A program made the translations under genes and the position numbers. This document shows positions 39,212 to 50,300 of a stretch of 64,000 nucleotides of DNA, in pieces. The first letter of the stretch is position 1. Each line of letters begins with the position of its first letter. Under the pieces are notes generated by a model. The model was not told the origin of the DNA and did no database searches. It was given only the letters and a program-made list of their open reading frames with translations. The DNA comes from Tenebrio molitor (Eukaryota > Arthropoda > Insecta > Coleoptera > Tenebrionidae): NCBI RefSeq assembly GCF_963966145.1, contig NC_091048.1:17174001-17238000 (forward strand), read 5' to 3'.

Positions 39212-39511
39212 GACTGGGAGCGTGGCGCACTCCTGTAATCCAGCTTCTTGGAGGTCGGGTTCAGTGGATGGTTTGAGGTTGGGAGTCCTGTTACAAAGCG
39301 GTCCACGTTGACTGGATGTCCACACTAAGATCAGCATCGATATGGACACCCTGGAGGAGTTTGGGGTGTCCAGGTCGGCTAAGGAGGGGCGGACCGGGCC
39401 AGGGGGGTAACCCAGCAGCCAGAAGTCCCCGTGTCGTTCAGTAGTGGGATCGCGTCTAGGAGTGGAAGCTTTGTGACAGCCTAATCAATATAGCTAGACC
39501 TGGATCTTTTT
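39212..39511 (+). ncRNA. 7SL: 7SL RNA, signal recognition particle RNA
   Basis: RNA scaffold of the signal recognition particle, which delivers ribosomes making secretory proteins to the ER. About 300 nt, strikingly GC-rich against its AT-rich surroundings. The Alu-domain 5' part reads GTGGCGCACTCCTGTAATCC, like the GTGGCGCG...CCTGTAGTCCC of other animals, then CTTGGAGGTCGGGTTC. The S domain has GGATGTCCACACTAAG, ATATGG, GCTAAGGAGGGGCGGACCGG (human: GCCTAAGGAGGGGTGAACCGG), an AGCAGCC loop, CCCCGTGTC and CAGTAGTGGGATCGCG, which is the same as in human. The 3' end is TAGCTAGACCTGGATC followed by a T run. All conserved blocks come in the right order with no large deletion, so it looks functional rather than a retro-pseudogene. 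Confidence 0.93.
39507..39511 (+). terminator. RNA polymerase III terminator of 7SL
   Basis: Five T residues directly follow the 3' end of the 7SL gene; a second, longer T run starts at 39515 as a back-up. Confidence 0.8.
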
Positions 39512-40150
39512 GCATTTTTTTTTTCAACTCACACCAATTTATTTACTTCTTTCAATCATCCATAATATGATCAAGCAAACACAAAAAGAATATAGTTTTT
39601 AACAAAATGAAAAGTAAAGAGTAACTGTCACTACTACATGTACAGATGGCGCTCGTCGAATTTCATTCTTGATGCTCGTTGCAACTTTGTTTAGTTTAGA
39701 AATCATTATTATCAGTATTTGAGAGGTTTGAGAGGCCATAAAGAGAAAATTTTGCATTGTTCACAATTATTTACTTAAAAATACAAAGCTTTTTTAACAT
39801 TATAGATGGGGCCTTAGATTGAATTATTTTGACAGTTACGCCCTTATTCAAATATGAATCTATTTATAAAAATGTGAACTTTTATTTGACAATGTTGATG
39901 TCAATATAAAAAACATTTTAGAATGCCACAATGACAGCGAAAGCCAAATTTAAATGTTCAGTACGAGAATCGGAGTATTAAAATTCGTAAAAATCTGAGC
40001 TGGTGCGCATGTCATGTTACGTTTGTCAACAGACTTAACCTCAATTAATAATCGAAAATTCCAGATTCTTCGAGAAACCTACATTGGTGTTTAAAAACTC
40101 CGTGTTTGAGTCACACTTGATCAGTGACAGTGTGAGTTGTGTGCGACGAA
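39512..40150. other. Intergenic, includes the HSPBP1 promoter
   Basis: No gene or clear inverted-repeat element seen. The last 100 bases are the likely 5' UTR of HSPBP1, with TCACACTTGATCAGT 40 bases before the start codon as a possible initiator-containing stretch. Confidence 0.4.
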
Positions 40151-41173
40151 ATGTCGAACTCTGAAGAAAAGAAGCCCGAAATCGCGGGGGCCATTTGCGC
40201 CCCTCCGGCTGAGCCCCAATCTACCACCGAGACCGTATCGCCACAGCCGCGTCAACCCACAAGTCTGCAGGGCCTTCTGAAATTCTCAATGGAAGCCACA
40301 AAAGCAGAAGATGCCCCACTCGAAACTCAATTTCAACCGATGGATGAAGCCAGAAAGAAATTCTTAGAACAGGCCTTACACTCACTTACAATCGACGTAA
40401 TCGAAATTTTGTTGAAACAAATTAAGGTTCTTGAAAAGGTTGACAGTATTGGAGATGGTGAGGATGACAGTGAATACCTGACAGCTTTAGAAACAATCTC
40501 TGAGTACGTGTGTGATATAGATACAGCAAATGATTATCACAAAATCGGGGGTTTTGCCATAATACCACCCTGCTTGAAATGCAAAAGTCCCAAAATTAGA
40601 GCTGAAGGGTGTAATTTATTGGCAGAGTTGTGCCAGAACAACGCATACTGTCAGAGAGTGGTTTTAGAAAATGGACTGATACCAATTTTAATAGATGTAA
40701 TTGAACATGACCAAGAAGTTCCAGTGATTGTTAAGGCTTTATATGCAGTCAGTTGTATTGTTAGGCAAAGTACAAGTGGTTGTGCTCAATTAATTCAGTA
40801 TAAAGGTGTTCAAACGTTCTTAGAGGCTCTTAAGAAGAATGAAGAAAAAATCAACATAAAAATTTCCTTCTTATTGCGTGCTCTGTGTATTTCACAACCA
40901 GACTTCAAAAGTCGACTAATTTTTGTTGGATACATTCCAGTTCTATTTTCATTGATCTCCACACCTCCAAGATCCTGTGATGAACATGTTTTTACACTAT
41001 TATTGACGTTAATTGAAGATAATCCTTCTGCATTATGTGAATGCCGGCAAAACAAACTGAATGGAAAAGAAATACTGGACAAGTATTTATCTGCAGTCAA
41101 GGGAAAAGAAGAATATTCCAGTGAAGAAGAATTCTGTAACACGATTTATAATATTTTATTTGCACAGAATTAA
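40151..41173 (+). CDS. HSPBP1: Hsp70-binding protein 1 (HSPBP1/Fes1 family)
   Basis: Cytosolic nucleotide-exchange factor that grips the Hsp70 nucleotide-binding lobe with armadillo-like repeats and releases ADP. A single uninterrupted exon of 340 residues. Residues 1-45 are a Pro/Thr/Gln-rich tail, followed by LQGLLKFSMEAT, the family's N-terminal block. Residues 65-330 are helical armadillo-type repeats (ALETISEYVCDIDTANDYHK, IRAEGCNLLAELCQNN, VKALYAVSCIVRQ, IKISFLLRALCISQP), as in human HSPBP1 (about 360 residues). The ATG at 40151 is chosen; the frame extends 12 bases upstream only to a GTG. The gene lacks introns in its coding part, unlike the other protein genes here. Confidence 0.92.
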   Translation: MSNSEEKKPEIAGAICAPPAEPQSTTETVSPQPRQPTSLQGLLKFSMEATKAEDAPLETQFQPMDEARKKFLEQALHSLTIDVIEILLKQIKVLEKVDSIGDGEDDSEYLTALETISEYVCDIDTANDYHKIGGFAIIPPCLKCKSPKIRAEGCNLLAELCQNNAYCQRVVLENGLIPILIDVIEHDQEVPVIVKALYAVSCIVRQSTSGCAQLIQYKGVQTFLEALKKNEEKINIKISFLLRALCISQPDFKSRLIFVGYIPVLFSLISTPPRSCDEHVFTLLLTLIEDNPSALCECRQNKLNGKEILDKYLSAVKGKEEYSSEEEFCNTIYNILFAQN

Positions 41174-41193
41174 ACTTACTTAAAATATTAACT

Positions 41194-41199
41194 AATAAA
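41194..41199 (+). terminator. Poly(A) signal of HSPBP1
   Basis: AATAAA 20 bases after the stop codon, giving a very short 3' UTR. Confidence 0.6.
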
Positions 41200-41665
41200 A
41201 CATTTCTATTGTATTTTTTGCAAAATGTTTTTTTCTTTAATATGATGAAACATAATTAAGTGCTAGTTTAATATCATAAGTTTAATTTTAACATCTTTAA
41301 AATTTTATAATTGTCAACACAAAATGCTGAAGCATAATTACAACAAAACATGTTTGTGGAAGTCTTGTCAATAATTTTTACCCTAAATAAACTTTTTAAG
41401 GAATAAATAGTAAATGAACGGATCCATTTAATTGTTATCTGACTATTAAAAACAGAAATGTTGCATTGTTGTATGCCATAAATAACAAACTTTTGTGCTC
41501 ACACAATAAGTGTTTAACATAACTGCAAATATCAAATAATGATAATATCATCCTATAAAAACAACATCTGTTTACAGCAAGCACCAAACAAAAACTCAAT
41601 TATTGCTTTTAAAACGTTACATTTGATTAATAAAAAAAAAAAAAATATCTGTTTACTAACAATTC
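41200..41665. other. Convergent intergenic region
   Basis: AT-rich 3' flanks of HSPBP1 and the transposase-derived gene. A run of 14 A residues lies at about 41632. No further feature seen. Confidence 0.4.
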
Positions 41666-42833
41666 TTATTGCATGTCTGTGAGACGGTTAAGAAGCATTT
41701 CAAAAGCTTCATTACCAAATCGCGAATGCCACATTTGACTAATCAAAAAATTTGGCACTTGGTCATAAGTAAAAAATTGCGCTTCTTCACACACATCTAG
41801 AGCAATTTTCCAAATGGCCTCTAGGTTGGCCAAAATTTTTTGATTATCAGAATTGTGTCGCGCCAGACCTTCAACACTAACCACAGTAGGATACAGGTGT
41901 TTTAAACATTGTAAGTCATCAAATGAACACAAAGTAGAGTCCTGTCTCGTTACTAATACTGAACCAGGTAATACTACATCTTGAATCATCTTCTGCGCAT
42001 CTTCTTTGATTGATTTGATTTGATCTAAATTGTTACGATGAAAACGGTTTAACGCCTCAAACCAGTAGTTTGGGGGAATTTCCTGAAATTCACAGTTTCA
42101 ACACTGACAATTTATCAATCAGATAATTACTTTCACTTCGGCCAAGCACAAAATGGGTCTGTTGCCTTGAACTGGTCTGGAACTGTTGGTGCAGCCCTCA
42201 GGATATGTGTCCACAATAACAATGACTCCAGGTCCCCCAATCTTTTTATTTGTCTGATGTGACTTCAAATGCTTCCTTGCTGTCGCTGTTACCACATTAT
42301 ACAAGACTTTGACTGTTTGTTTTTTAACACCTAAACAAAATTTCCCAGTTTAAGTCCAGAAAATGTTTACACATGTCAAATATCACAACATACAAATTTT
42401 ACCTTACTTATCCAAAAGCTGTTAGTAAAACAGGCACGCAAGGAAATCAGAAATGTTAATTACTTGACAAAAAATCAAAAATATACTCACCTAATATGTT
42501 AGCCATGGTTTCAATGTCATAACCTTTGCACCACCCTAATAATATCCTTATAGAATTCTTGAAATTACACTTAACATCCTGAAAAACTGAGTTCTCCCTG
42601 ATGCTCTTCTTCTCCATGCAGTTCCTGCATTTCCACTGATAATAGTCTACAGTTTTTACAGGAATCCACTCCATTATTTTGTTACAATCTTGATTCATTT
42701 TTGCATTTTTACAAATCTGACTGTTTGGAATCAAACCAAAGCTCTTTAACCAATAGATAAGCTCAGTCTCATGCCCAGGAGTTAGCATTGAACGAATCAC
42801 TTGATAGTAGTAACCAGGCTCACTAAAATTCAT
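41666..42833 (-). CDS. Merlin/IS1016 (ISXO2-like) transposase-derived protein
   Basis: Three exons, 42833-42491, 42330-42131 and 42082-41666, join in frame to 319 residues. The order of motifs is that of Merlin transposases: a Cys motif WKCRNC (69, 72) followed by KKSIRENSVF (Merlin: KSIRxGSWF), a helical region ending ILLGWCKGYDIETMANILGV, then IGGPGVIVIVD at 145-155, which aligns with IGGPGKIVEIDES around the first catalytic Asp. The Asp is kept (D155) but the following ES is TY. The second catalytic position, in LPGSVLVTR (219-227), is Arg227 where Merlin has Asp (LPGTxIxSD). Near the end NLEAIWKIAL resembles the NIEsxWxxLK of the third block. I saw no inverted repeats around the gene. Loss of a catalytic residue with an intact spliced frame suggests a domesticated host gene of unknown function. 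Confidence 0.75.
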
Positions 42834-43466
42834 TTAAATCGTAACTTTCTCTCTCAAATAATCAATGACAATATTCATATGCGGGCATTTTTTTCATTCA
42901 CGTACAATTTACCCGCATGTTGCGACAACTGATAAACAGAGAAAGCATTGATTTTTCGACACTATCGCTATGGAACTGGGTCATAACGTCTAACAAACTG
43001 ATTTCCTTTGCACAGAGTACATTTTTATACGGTTTCTTGGTGGAAATAGCGCAACAAGTGAGTCTGATGGATCACTTACCTATCGAACGTGTCTATTAAC
43101 GATTTATTTTCATTATTATTCTCGTCAGTAGTTTTCACTACTTCATTCATATTATAAAAATAGCGATTTTAATTGATTTATCAAAAGGCACAAAATATTT
43201 ACATCATTTTCTAGAAAAGAAAATAAAAACAGTTTACAAATGGCGAAATTGTCGTTTGAGCATGTGCAATAAATGTCAAATTAAGTGCGGCTCATTTAAA
43301 ATGTACTTCAAAACATATTTATTCAAATTACAAGAAAAACATCGCATACATGTTAATTTGTGTAGGTATTAAAATGATTATTTTGTAATTATAAATCACT
43401 AAACGAAGAATACATTATTTATTAATTACTATTTGATTTTGCACAATAAAATTGCATCACAGTGAT
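42834..43466. other. Intergenic
   Basis: Upstream of the transposase-derived gene and downstream of the torsin-activator gene. A plus-strand open frame at 42917-43099 has no support. No repeats or RNA genes seen. Confidence 0.4.
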
Positions 43467-44564
43467 TTAAGTCATGACTTCCAGAACCATGTTAGTAATT
43501 CTAGTAATTAAAGCATTCAAAGTGTCAGTTTTGATGTCAGTCCATTTATTTTTGAAGTATTCCTCAACAAATTTCATGTTATTTGAACCTGGAAGTTCAT
43601 CAACTTTCATTGTAAAAATAAAAAGAGACTTGTCAACTAAAGGTGTGAACTGGTCACAAAAAGAATGAAAAGCTTGGGCAGATATGCCACGAACATTTTC
43701 AAGATTCTTTACAACCATGACACCATTTTTTTCCAACTGCTCCTTATATCTTTGTATCAGAAGTCCATAATCCTTTAACAAGTCTGGAGAATTCAATTCT
43801 GAGTCTGTTATTACTATTGGCTTATTTGAACAATCTGTTATATTACAAATTGCATACTTAGAAAGTTGTTGAACAAGCTCTTGCAAAATAACTTCTCCTT
43901 TTTCATCATACAACAAAATAAAAGTTGATGGTTGATTCCTCTGAACTACATCATGTACTCCTGACTCAAAAGCAATCCAGAAGTAATCATCTTGTGTGGG
44001 AAATTTCTCCTTTATAGATTCTAGGTCACACATTTCTTTTGACAATGTTGATGAAACTATATCAAATACTTTCAATGATAACATAAAAATTGCCAAAACA
44101 ATGGAAATCCAAAAAATATATCGTGGAAATATATTAGCAATTTCAGGTGTGGGTTGCTTCAACTTGATGTTATTCTTTAATTGTGCATTATCCAACTGTG
44201 GTTTCACTTTATCTTGTATATACGAGGATGATTCACTGCTATCTTCATCAGGAACATCTTCCGAGTTATCTACATCTGTTTCATTTGATTTTTGATCATC
44301 ATCTTGTTCTTCAGTTTCAGATATATCACCATTTGATTCTTCAGGTAACAAATTTGAAGACTCATTTGTTAAATTTTCATCATTAAAATTAATTGGATTG
44401 CTAGACATTTTACTGTTATCAGCTATTTCATTAGATGAATGTAAAGGGCGTCGCCGGTGAGGCGTTGTGCGGCGCCCCATGGGTAGCTTTTGTGATGAAT
44501 CCAGCTTGAAAAAACACTTGTCAAATATTTTTCGATAAGAAATTAATACACTTACCGTAGACAT
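43467..44564 (-). CDS. Torsin-1A-interacting protein (LAP1/LULL1 family, Torip)
   Basis: Membrane protein of the ER/nuclear envelope whose lumenal domain activates the torsin ATPase by supplying an arginine finger. Exon 1 (44564-44556) codes only Met-Ser-Thr; exon 2 is 44504-43467; together 348 residues. Residues about 25-115 are a hydrophilic, acidic nucleoplasmic/cytosolic tail. One transmembrane segment lies at about 132-151 (YIFWISIVLAIFMLSLKVF). The lumenal domain that follows has an AAA-like fold in the family; here STFILLYDEKGE corresponds to the core strand and the degenerate P-loop region, and CNITD and SFCDQFTPLVD to later conserved parts. The single-TM topology, acidic tail and C-terminal domain fit the family well. 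The ATG is shared with a divergent SRP72 promoter, 255 bp apart. Confidence 0.85.
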   Translation of the reverse strand: MSTVSVLISYRKIFDKCFFKLDSSQKLPMGRRTTPHRRRPLHSSNEIADNSKMSSNPINFNDENLTNESSNLLPEESNGDISETEEQDDDQKSNETDVDNSEDVPDEDSSESSSYIQDKVKPQLDNAQLKNNIKLKQPTPEIANIFPRYIFWISIVLAIFMLSLKVFDIVSSTLSKEMCDLESIKEKFPTQDDYFWIAFESGVHDVVQRNQPSTFILLYDEKGEVILQELVQQLSKYAICNITDCSNKPIVITDSELNSPDLLKDYGLLIQRYKEQLEKNGVMVVKNLENVRGISAQAFHSFCDQFTPLVDKSLFIFTMKVDELPGSNNMKFVEEYFKNKWTDIKTDTLNALITRITNMVLEVMT

Positions 44565-44819
44565 GGCTTAAATTTGACTTATCGGGCACATACTGTATTT
44601 TCTACGTTATTATGGTAACGGTCTAAATAATAAAAAAATACTGTTGTAAAACTAACTTTTTAGAGATCCCCTACATTGAAAAAACTGAAGTTAGGTTATG
44701 TCATGCACAAAATTTTCACGTTTGTCAGCTTTTGACACATGACATGCACACATGTTTGACAATTGTAAAAACGTCATCTTACAGCATATTGTTTATAAGC
44801 ATTTTCTTAATTTGTAAAA
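44565..44819. promoter_or_regulatory. Divergent promoter region (torsin activator / SRP72)
   Basis: 255 bases between the two start codons on opposite strands. No TATA box at a useful position; likely a shared TATA-less housekeeping promoter. Repeated TTTGACA / TGTCAAA-like words are visible (GACACATGACATGCACA near 44735). Confidence 0.5.
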
Positions 44820-47138
44820 ATGAGTGAAAAAGCTGAAAGAGACAAAAAGGCGATAACAACTTTTTACGCAGAATTAAATCGTTTTGGTCAAAACGGAGAA
44901 TATGAACGTGCGATTAAGGCGGCCAACAAGAGTGAGTTTATAACCTCAAAAAAACATATGCTTCAAGTATAAATCGTTTTAGTTTTAAATCTGGCTCCGC
45001 ACGAATTTTTGGCTTTTTATTATAAGGTGGTGTGTCTAATTGAATTGTCAAAATTTGATGAAGCTGTCCGACTACTTAACGGAAATGCCCAATTTGACAA
45101 GTAAGTTGTTATTCTACGTGCATATATGATTGTGCGAATCCCTATTCTAGCATTTTTCATTTTCAGTCAACTGATCTTTGAAAAAGCGTATTGTTTCTAT
45201 CGGGCTAATAAGCACGAAGAAGCACTCAAAACGATAAGCCAATTTGAAGATTTGGACTTGCGTTCTAAGGAACTTAAAGCGCAAATTTTATATCGTTTGG
45301 AGAGATACGATGAAGCGGCAACTTTATATCGTGATATTGTTAAAAACACCAATGATGATTATGAAGATGAGCGTCATACAAATCTTAGCGCTGTCATGGT
45401 ATACCTCAATAATGAAGAAACAAAGGACAGAATTGAAGATTTGAGAGATAATACATATGAACTTTGCTATAACAAGGCCTGCTTATTGATTGCTCATGGT
45501 CAGTATGCTGAGGCTGAAAAGAAGTTACGTCAGTGTGAAAAGTTATGTAGAGAAATGTTGGAAGAAGAGGAATCTTCAGATGAAGAAATCGACGTAGAAC
45601 TTGCATTGATAAGAATTCAACTTGCTTTTGTGTACCAGAAGCAAGGTCGTATAAAAGAAGCACATCAGTTGTACGTTTCCAATCTTAAAATTAAGTTGGA
45701 CGATGTGGCTTTGATGGCTGTTGCTAGTAACAATGTTGTTTGTATCAATAAAGATCAAAATCTGTTTGATTCAAAAAAGAAAATGAAAGTTGCTTTGAAT
45801 GACAGTTTGGTTTTTAAATTGCCGTCGAAACAACGAAAGTATATTGCACTGAATAACGCCATCATGAATTACTATATTCATCAAGTTGAACAGTGTGACA
45901 AAATTTGCAAACAAATTGAAAAGGCTTGGCCAGAGCTTGCTACTCACACAACCGTTTTGAAAGCACTCAATCTGCTCAAAGGAGATGACGCAAAGGAGGC
46001 AATAGCTTTATTGGAAAAAGCACCATTAAATGGTAAACAAGATGAATTATTTATCAAGCTGTGCATAGCTCAACTTTACCTGGTTCAGGTAAGGACGAAA
46101 AATTGTTTTAAAACTGAATTGCAACTGAACGTGTTGAGTTTTAAAATACAAGTACAATTTTCACCATGTAATATTTGTTTAAGGGGGATAAAACGAAGGC
46201 GTGCAAAATTCTAGAAAATTTGGGCGAAAATAGTTACAAACCAGGAATAGTGGGCGCTTTAACTACACTGTATTTAGGCCTGGGCCAAGAAGAACAAGCG
46301 TTGCGGGTCTTTGAAAGAAGCGTCGACTGGTATAAAAAGAACAAAAATGAAGAAGTTAATTTGACAAACATGTGGCGCCAAGCGGCCGATTTTCACATTA
46401 GAAATGGTCATCCGCAAGTCGCCGCCAACAGCTTGGAGGAGCTTCTAAAATGTAATAAAGACGACAAAAAAATCACCGCCCAACTTGTTTTAGCATGTTC
46501 ACAAGTATGCATATGCAAATAAGATTTGGATAAAAATTTCACGTATGTTTGCAGTTTGATAAAGCTCGGGCGTTACAATTAAGCAAGCAATTGCCAACTA
46601 TTGAAACTTTGTCAGCGAATATGGACGTCGAATCACTGCAAGCGTCATTGCCGTCAGCTTTCAGCTTAAAGAAGAGTCCCGCTGTTAAACAAGATTCACA
46701 GCCAGGGTAAGTTATTGCTCGATGTTAGACCAGGTGTTAACGTAAAATACTTAGAACTCCAAAATCTGAGGGTGGTATCGAAAAGAAGAAGAAACATAGA
46801 AAGCGTAAAGGTAAATTACCTAAAAACTACAATGCAAACGTCGCACCGGATCCGGAAAGATGGTTGCCAAAATATGAAAGGACGGGCTACAGAAAGAAGA
46901 GAGATCGTAGAGCGAAGGACGTAATCAAAGGCTCTCAAGGAACGGCTTCTGGACAAGCTGAACAATTGTAAGAAGAGGGCATTCACGTGAAATCAATTTA
47001 AAATAAAATGTTTTCAGTGATTTCTCGAGTAAAGTAACTGAGCAAGAAGCAGAGAGTCCCGTTGTTGAACCGTCACCGAGAGCAAAGTCGTATCAACAGA
47101 AGAAAGGACAACAAAAGAAAAAGAACAAGAGGCGTTAA
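44820..47138 (+). CDS. Srp72: Signal recognition particle subunit SRP72
   Basis: Protein of the SRP that binds 7SL RNA with SRP68 and is needed for targeting to the ER. Seven exons, 44820-44931, 44983-45100, 45167-46088, 46184-46504, 46555-46706, 46755-46967, 47018-47138, join in frame to 652 residues (human about 671). Residues about 10-450 are TPR-like repeats (YERAIKAANK, FEKAYCFYRANKHEEALKTI, NKACLLIAHGQYAEAEKKLR, AFVYQKQGRIKEAHQLY). The C-terminal RNA-binding block is diagnostic: LPKNY, then PDPERWLPKYERTGYRKKRD, followed by a Lys-rich tail KKGQQKKKNKRR. An AATAAA lies at about 47172. The last two exons are too short or disrupted to be seen as long frames. Confidence 0.95.
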
Positions 47139-47341
47139 AAATATGTCGTGGTTTATTTAAGTGGTGACAGAAATAAAGTTTTAGAATTAAATTCAAGTAC
47201 TTGCTTTTTATCTTTTCAGTTTTTTTTAAGTAAATCAAAACGTAATTTGTGATTCAAACATTATATTTCATTAGATTAACATCGACAATTAAATATTAAA
47301 AAAGTGCAATATCCTGTGACACTTAATAACTAAAAATATAA

Positions 47342-50300
47342 TTACAAAACATAATCCATCTCATATCTGATGTATTGATTTTTTGGGTCGTTTGCGATCC
47401 TCGGGTATCCCGCGACTAAAGCGTCCTGTCCACCAATATACAAAGAGTTATAAATTTTCCAGTACACATCACGAACTTTTCTGGCAGGATGGAACAATCC
47501 CTGCAACAAACATGAATTACATACTGTTGGAAATTTTCCCAAAATTGGTCTTACCTGTAAAGTGTATTGCAGTATCTTGATAGGTCCTAGGGCGACTCTC
47601 ATACCTTCGATGGCGTCCATAAAGGCTTGGACTAAATGCGGCGACGTTTCAAAAATATTCGGCCACACGTAATTCAAAAGATGAATTAGCGCATCCTCAC
47701 AGCCGAACCCGTACACCCCTAAAGCCATGTGTTTAATAGCGGCGCAAGCAGTTTGCCTATGAACTAAATCTCTATCCATTAAAGCGTCTTCTAGAAGTGG
47801 CGCAACGGCGTAAATGTAATCTTTCCCCATTTCGCCGATGTACTCAAATAAGAACGACAGCGACTTCAGAACACCATTTTGGACGTTCAATTCAGGAACT
47901 CTATATTCGTTCATCAGCGCGGGTAATACGGTGAACGGAGAACAAGTTTCTGCCACGATTGCAATAGCGACTGTCGTACAGACACGATTTTGTCGTTCTT
48001 GTACTTTTAAATTGTTTAATAAAGTGGCCAGAACGTCATGAGGGCCGATCGCTTTGGCTATATAACCGAAAGTATTGACAGTTGCTCGTCTAATTGCTTT
48101 TTTGTGTGCTTTCAACAGTTCGAGTAACTCGAAGCAGATTCTCATCCATTCTCTCGCGGAAACGTACTCGGGCCCTCGGTCGGCAATACGTCCGACCAGA
48201 TCGATACAATTCTCTTGTACTTTTTCGTGGCGATTTTTCAGAATCGGAGTCAACCTCGGCAGTAGATCTTTGATAGGCGGAGTCATTTTCGTCATTCCTA
48301 TTACGTTAACGATTGCCTTTAAGGCACCCAAAATTGAACCCAATACCTCTGGGTATTCTTCACCCAAGTATTCATAAAGGACGACACCGAGATGCCCCAT
48401 CAATTTTTCTTCCTGACAGGTCTTCATGACCACAGCAATCCTCGAAATGAGATCCGCCGCTTGTTGACGCACCTTCGCCGACTTATTGTTGAGTCTCCAC
48501 AGAATAGTACCGCAAATCTGAGGCAAGTAGGCTTTGACTCTTTTACCCAATTGATTAACAATAGTACCAAAACCGTTTAGCATGACCACATCTTCAGTGG
48601 TTTGTTCCTGGAACGCATAGAGGATGCCATCGATCAATTGTTCTTCTAAACGAGAATCAACATCGGCGGCTCCCAGATTTCCCATTATCTTTTCGATACT
48701 TTCCATCACCATTTTTCGGTACTGCTCATTTTCGTCTTTCAAATCGTCGACGATTCTATTGATTATTTCCGAGGCACCGACTTTATTAGCGATTTCCACC
48801 GTAGTATCGACCAACTGCCTGTAGTTACGTCGATCCAGCGCCATTCGATGATTCCAGAAGTGTTTAAAGAATTGTGGAAGAATCTCCTCTTTGATGTACT
48901 GCGGTTCCACACCGTCGGTTGAACAACACTGCTTCACCACTTTCAAAACGATTTTCTTCATTTCTTCATCAGGCGACTGGAATTCTCTAATCAAGATCAA
49001 CATCACTTCTCTGGTGTAATAGTTGGCATATTCGGCATCCATAAGAGGAATCAAATAACCGATAGCTTTCAAGAATGCAGCCAAACCTTTACCGCGATGG
49101 GTCCTAATACCTTTCCACAACGGTTTGAGTACGGAATCGAAGCTTTCGATACCGTAAGGTGTGGCTGCTTCGGCTAAAGCGGCGATTCCCAAAGCGGTAA
49201 TCGTTCTGACTTTCTGCTGTTCATCCACCAAACCGTGTTCGATGATTTCGACTAATGATTTAAGATGAGGCAAAATAGCACAACCCATCAAAATGGCGAT
49301 CTGTTGTACGATTTTGATTCCGGTGTGTCTGGCTTGCCATGATTTTTTCGATCTACAAACGGCTTTCAAGAAAGGAAGCAAAGAAGGAATGCCCAGAGCA
49401 GACGCAACAACCGCGAAAGCTCTGGCGGTTGTATTTCGCACGTATTCATCGATGTTGTCAATGTCCGGTCTCATGGTTGAAATCATGGTCGCCAAACCGG
49501 CTGCTTTGGCCAGATTGGAAATGATTTCGCGGCCTTCGACACGAGCATAGTAATCTTCGTCGATGAGTAGAGGTTCAATGACGACCAAGATTTTGTGAAC
49601 ATACGGTCTAACTAAATCGTCAAGTTTGTATAGGATTCTGTCAATTACTTTGACCAACAAATGTCTCTCCTGATCTTCCAAAGTCGGACTCATCAGCAGA
49701 GGCAAAATTTGATTGAATAGCGGTCCAGCTCCGAATTCTCTTGATTTATCAGTGATCTGTCTCAGGGCAGCTTTTCGCATTGGTGGAGTTCCGTTTTTAA
49801 TCTTTAACAACAGTTTCATGATTTTTCTTTCTTTCTGCTCTTCTGGACTCAACGCTTCTTCATCCACGTCGACGAGCAACTTGTCGAAATATTGGGCATC
49901 TTCCGGTTTCATAAAAGGCAAATTTTGTCCTTTTGGCTGATTATCGATGTATTTCGCTGTTTTATCCTCTTGTTGAATAAAGAAACCTTGCGGAGTATTA
50001 ACCATAGGGGTTGGAGTCGCTGTAAGCTTCCTCGCAGGTGTCCTAATAGGTATGTATCCGGCTGGAGGTGGCAACACCTTGTAACCCGGTGGGAACATAC
50101 CGTCCAACTCTTCATCGGAATAAGGTCTGTTCCTCTCGTCTATTTCTCTTTCCCACCTGTATGCTTGTAATTGTTCAGGTGTCATCGACGCCAAATGTCC
50201 AGGTGTAGGAGTAGCCATTCCCATTGCTTTGACTCCCACAGGTGTGGAACCACCAGGTGTCAGCATGGGAGTGGCATGACCAGGAGTACCATGCGGAGTT

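Noticed and set aside
39037..39306. Minus-strand frame of 89 codons
   Set aside because: Overlaps and is antisense to the 7SL RNA gene, which explains the conserved sequence.
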